From contig NZ_CP080647.1 in the NCBI RefSeq assembly GCF_019599145.1, forward strand, positions 3,658,001-3,722,000: DNA of 64,000 nt. The letters are read 5' to 3'. Position 1 is the stretch's first letter. Every line of letters starts with the position of its first letter. Both the position numbers and the translations under genes were made by a program. The DNA is from Streptomyces akebiae. GTDB taxonomy: Bacteria > Actinomycetota > Actinomycetes > Streptomycetales > Streptomycetaceae. Of this stretch, positions 63,124 through 64,000 are shown in pieces. Below the pieces are notes generated by a model. That model had not been told where the DNA came from, ran no database searches, and worked only from the letters and a program-made list of their open reading frames with translations.

Positions 63124-64000
63124 GCAGGAACGTCCTCTCGGTTCACGTTCGCGAGATGTGCGCCGACGTGGCTGGTCAACTCCCAGTCGTTGCGGCCGCG
63201 TTGCTCGCGCCACACCGCGCGTACGGCGGCGAAGGCGAGGAGCACCTGGTAGAAGGGGCCGCCCACGACGAGCTTGACGTAGTGGACGAACCGGACGCGC
63301 AGTCCGTACTGCCTGCCGAAGTCGTGCAGTCCGACGACCTCGAACACGAAGGTGACGAGGGCGGTGACGGCCGGCAGGAAGGTGATGAAGGCGACGCCGA
63401 CGGGGACGTCGAGGAAGAGCGCGATGGCTACGTTGAGCGGGATGATCACCCCGGAGACGGCCTGGAGATAGGGCGTCATCAGTGTGTAGCGGGCGAGCAA
63501 CCGCTGCCGGAAGCTGGGCAGTTGGCGCCAGTCCTTCTTCCGGTAGACCTGGAGGAAGCCCTGGTTCCAGCGGGTGCGCTGTTTCATCAGCGACATCAGG
63601 CTGCCGGGGGTCTCCTCCCGGGTCACCATGTCGGAGTCGTAGGCGACGACGACCTTCTTGCCCACGCTCGACAGCCGGACGCCCAGGTCGCAGTCCTCGG
63701 CGAGGCAGTCGGGGTCCCAGCCGTCGGCCTCGCGCAGCACATCGGTGCGGACGAAGACGGTGTTGCCGCCGAGCGGGATGAACCCTTTCTGCGCGTGCAG
63801 ATGGAGCCGGGACCGGAACCAGAAGAAGTACTCCAGGCAGTTGCGCAGGCTGTACCAGCTGGAGTTGTAGTTGATGAGCTGCACCCCGCCCTGCACGACG
63901 TCCGCGCCCGTGGTGCGGAAGGCGTGGTCGACGTGGGACAGCAGCTCCGGATGGACCTGGTCCTCGGCGTCGAAGACCCCGACGACATCGCCGCGGCAGT
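63120..64000 (-). CDS. GT2 processive glycosyltransferase (cellulose/hyaluronan-synthase-like), cut by window edge
   Basis: 293 residues of the C-terminal part are visible; the start lies beyond the window. The first visible motifs are VFDAEDQVHP (DxD), GGNTVFVRTDVLREADGWDP, CLAEDCDLGVRL (catalytic base TED-like) and KQRTRWNQG (Q/RxxRW), followed by three to four membrane helices. First visible gene of a four-gene coupled operon for a surface glycan. Confidence 0.92.
   Translation of the reverse strand, partial: CRGDVVGVFDAEDQVHPELLSHVDHAFRTTGADVVQGGVQLINYNSSWYSLRNCLEYFFWFRSRLHLHAQKGFIPLGGNTVFVRTDVLREADGWDPDCLAEDCDLGVRLSSVGKKVVVAYDSDMVTREETPGSLMSLMKQRTRWNQGFLQVYRKKDWRQLPSFRQRLLARYTLMTPYLQAVSGVIIPLNVAIALFLDVPVGVAFITFLPAVTALVTFVFEVVGLHDFGRQYGLRVRFVHYVKLVVGGPFYQVLLAFAAVRAVWREQRGRNDWELTSHVGAHLANVNREDVPA

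Overview
The window is chromosomal DNA of a Streptomyces-type actinomycete. It has very high GC, strong third-position G/C bias, many GTG starts, ATGA/GTGA gene overlaps, AGGAGG ribosome sites, a GTP-dependent PEP carboxykinase, a SigE-family sigma factor, Mut7-C and TelA/TerY-type genes. Repeated hairpins built on the core GCGCAGTTCCCCGCGCCCC sit in the gaps between genes. It reads as mostly core or conserved sequence interrupted by two islands of lower GC (about 16.2-21.2 kb and 55.2-57.4 kb).

Layout. 0-10.3 kb (minus strand): a Tad/Flp-type pilus or secretion locus in the order zinc-ribbon protein, CpaB, a small ORF, a CpaE-TadE fusion, TadE, CpaF, TadB, TadC, a histidine kinase, a LuxR-type response regulator and a Flp-like pilin cut by the window edge. 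10.6-17.4 kb (plus): an SseB-like protein, a WXG-associated protein and a 1558-residue WXG/RHS polymorphic toxin with a colicin-D-like C-terminal nuclease, followed by a colicin-D-type immunity gene. 17.5-21.2 kb: AT-richer orphan small genes (probable orphan immunity genes) mixed with RHS remnants, an IS701-type transposase remnant and the fossil of an ATP-binding protein/DUF5753/DUF397 regulatory cluster. 21.2-28.6 kb: two PH-like-domain proteins, a SigE-family sigma factor with a membrane-anchored partner, a divergent Nramp transporter, an anti-sigma-type ATPase and a secreted M14 carboxypeptidase.

28.7-34.1 kb: a D-amino-acid catabolic cluster (RidA-type deaminase, IclR regulator, PfkB kinase, divergent from a PLP/zinc D-amino-acid dehydratase-like enzyme and a D-aminoacylase) with a perfect 10+5+10 palindrome in the shared promoter region. 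34.2-38.3 kb: secreted trypsin-like protease, a Pro/Ser-rich membrane protein, an alanine/aspartate-type aminotransferase and a small helical protein. 38.6-49.2 kb: a large stress-signalling region holding a solute-binding-like protein, TelA, a vWA lipoprotein and a membrane protein (plus strand), then an atypical kinase with zinc-finger tail, PP2C phosphatase and TerY-like vWA (a TerY-P triad), a low-complexity membrane protein, a YbjN-like protein and a Ser/Thr kinase (minus strand). 49.6-55.1 kb: pckG, hemolysin-III-type membrane protein, TetR regulator, Mut7-C protein, TauE/SafE permease.

55.2-57.4 kb: a remnant island with frameshifted genes, two small unknown genes, the 3' half of a tRNA-Arg(CCU) (att scar) with its terminator, and a UTRA-domain (GntR-type) protein lacking its DNA-binding domain. 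57.6-64 kb (minus): a translationally coupled cell-surface glycan operon with a GT2 glycosyltransferase (cut by the window edge), a GT39/PMT-like membrane glycosyltransferase, a GT2-GtrA fusion and a galactose-oxidase/GlxA-like copper radical oxidase. All family names are from reading the translated sequence; no database search was run.
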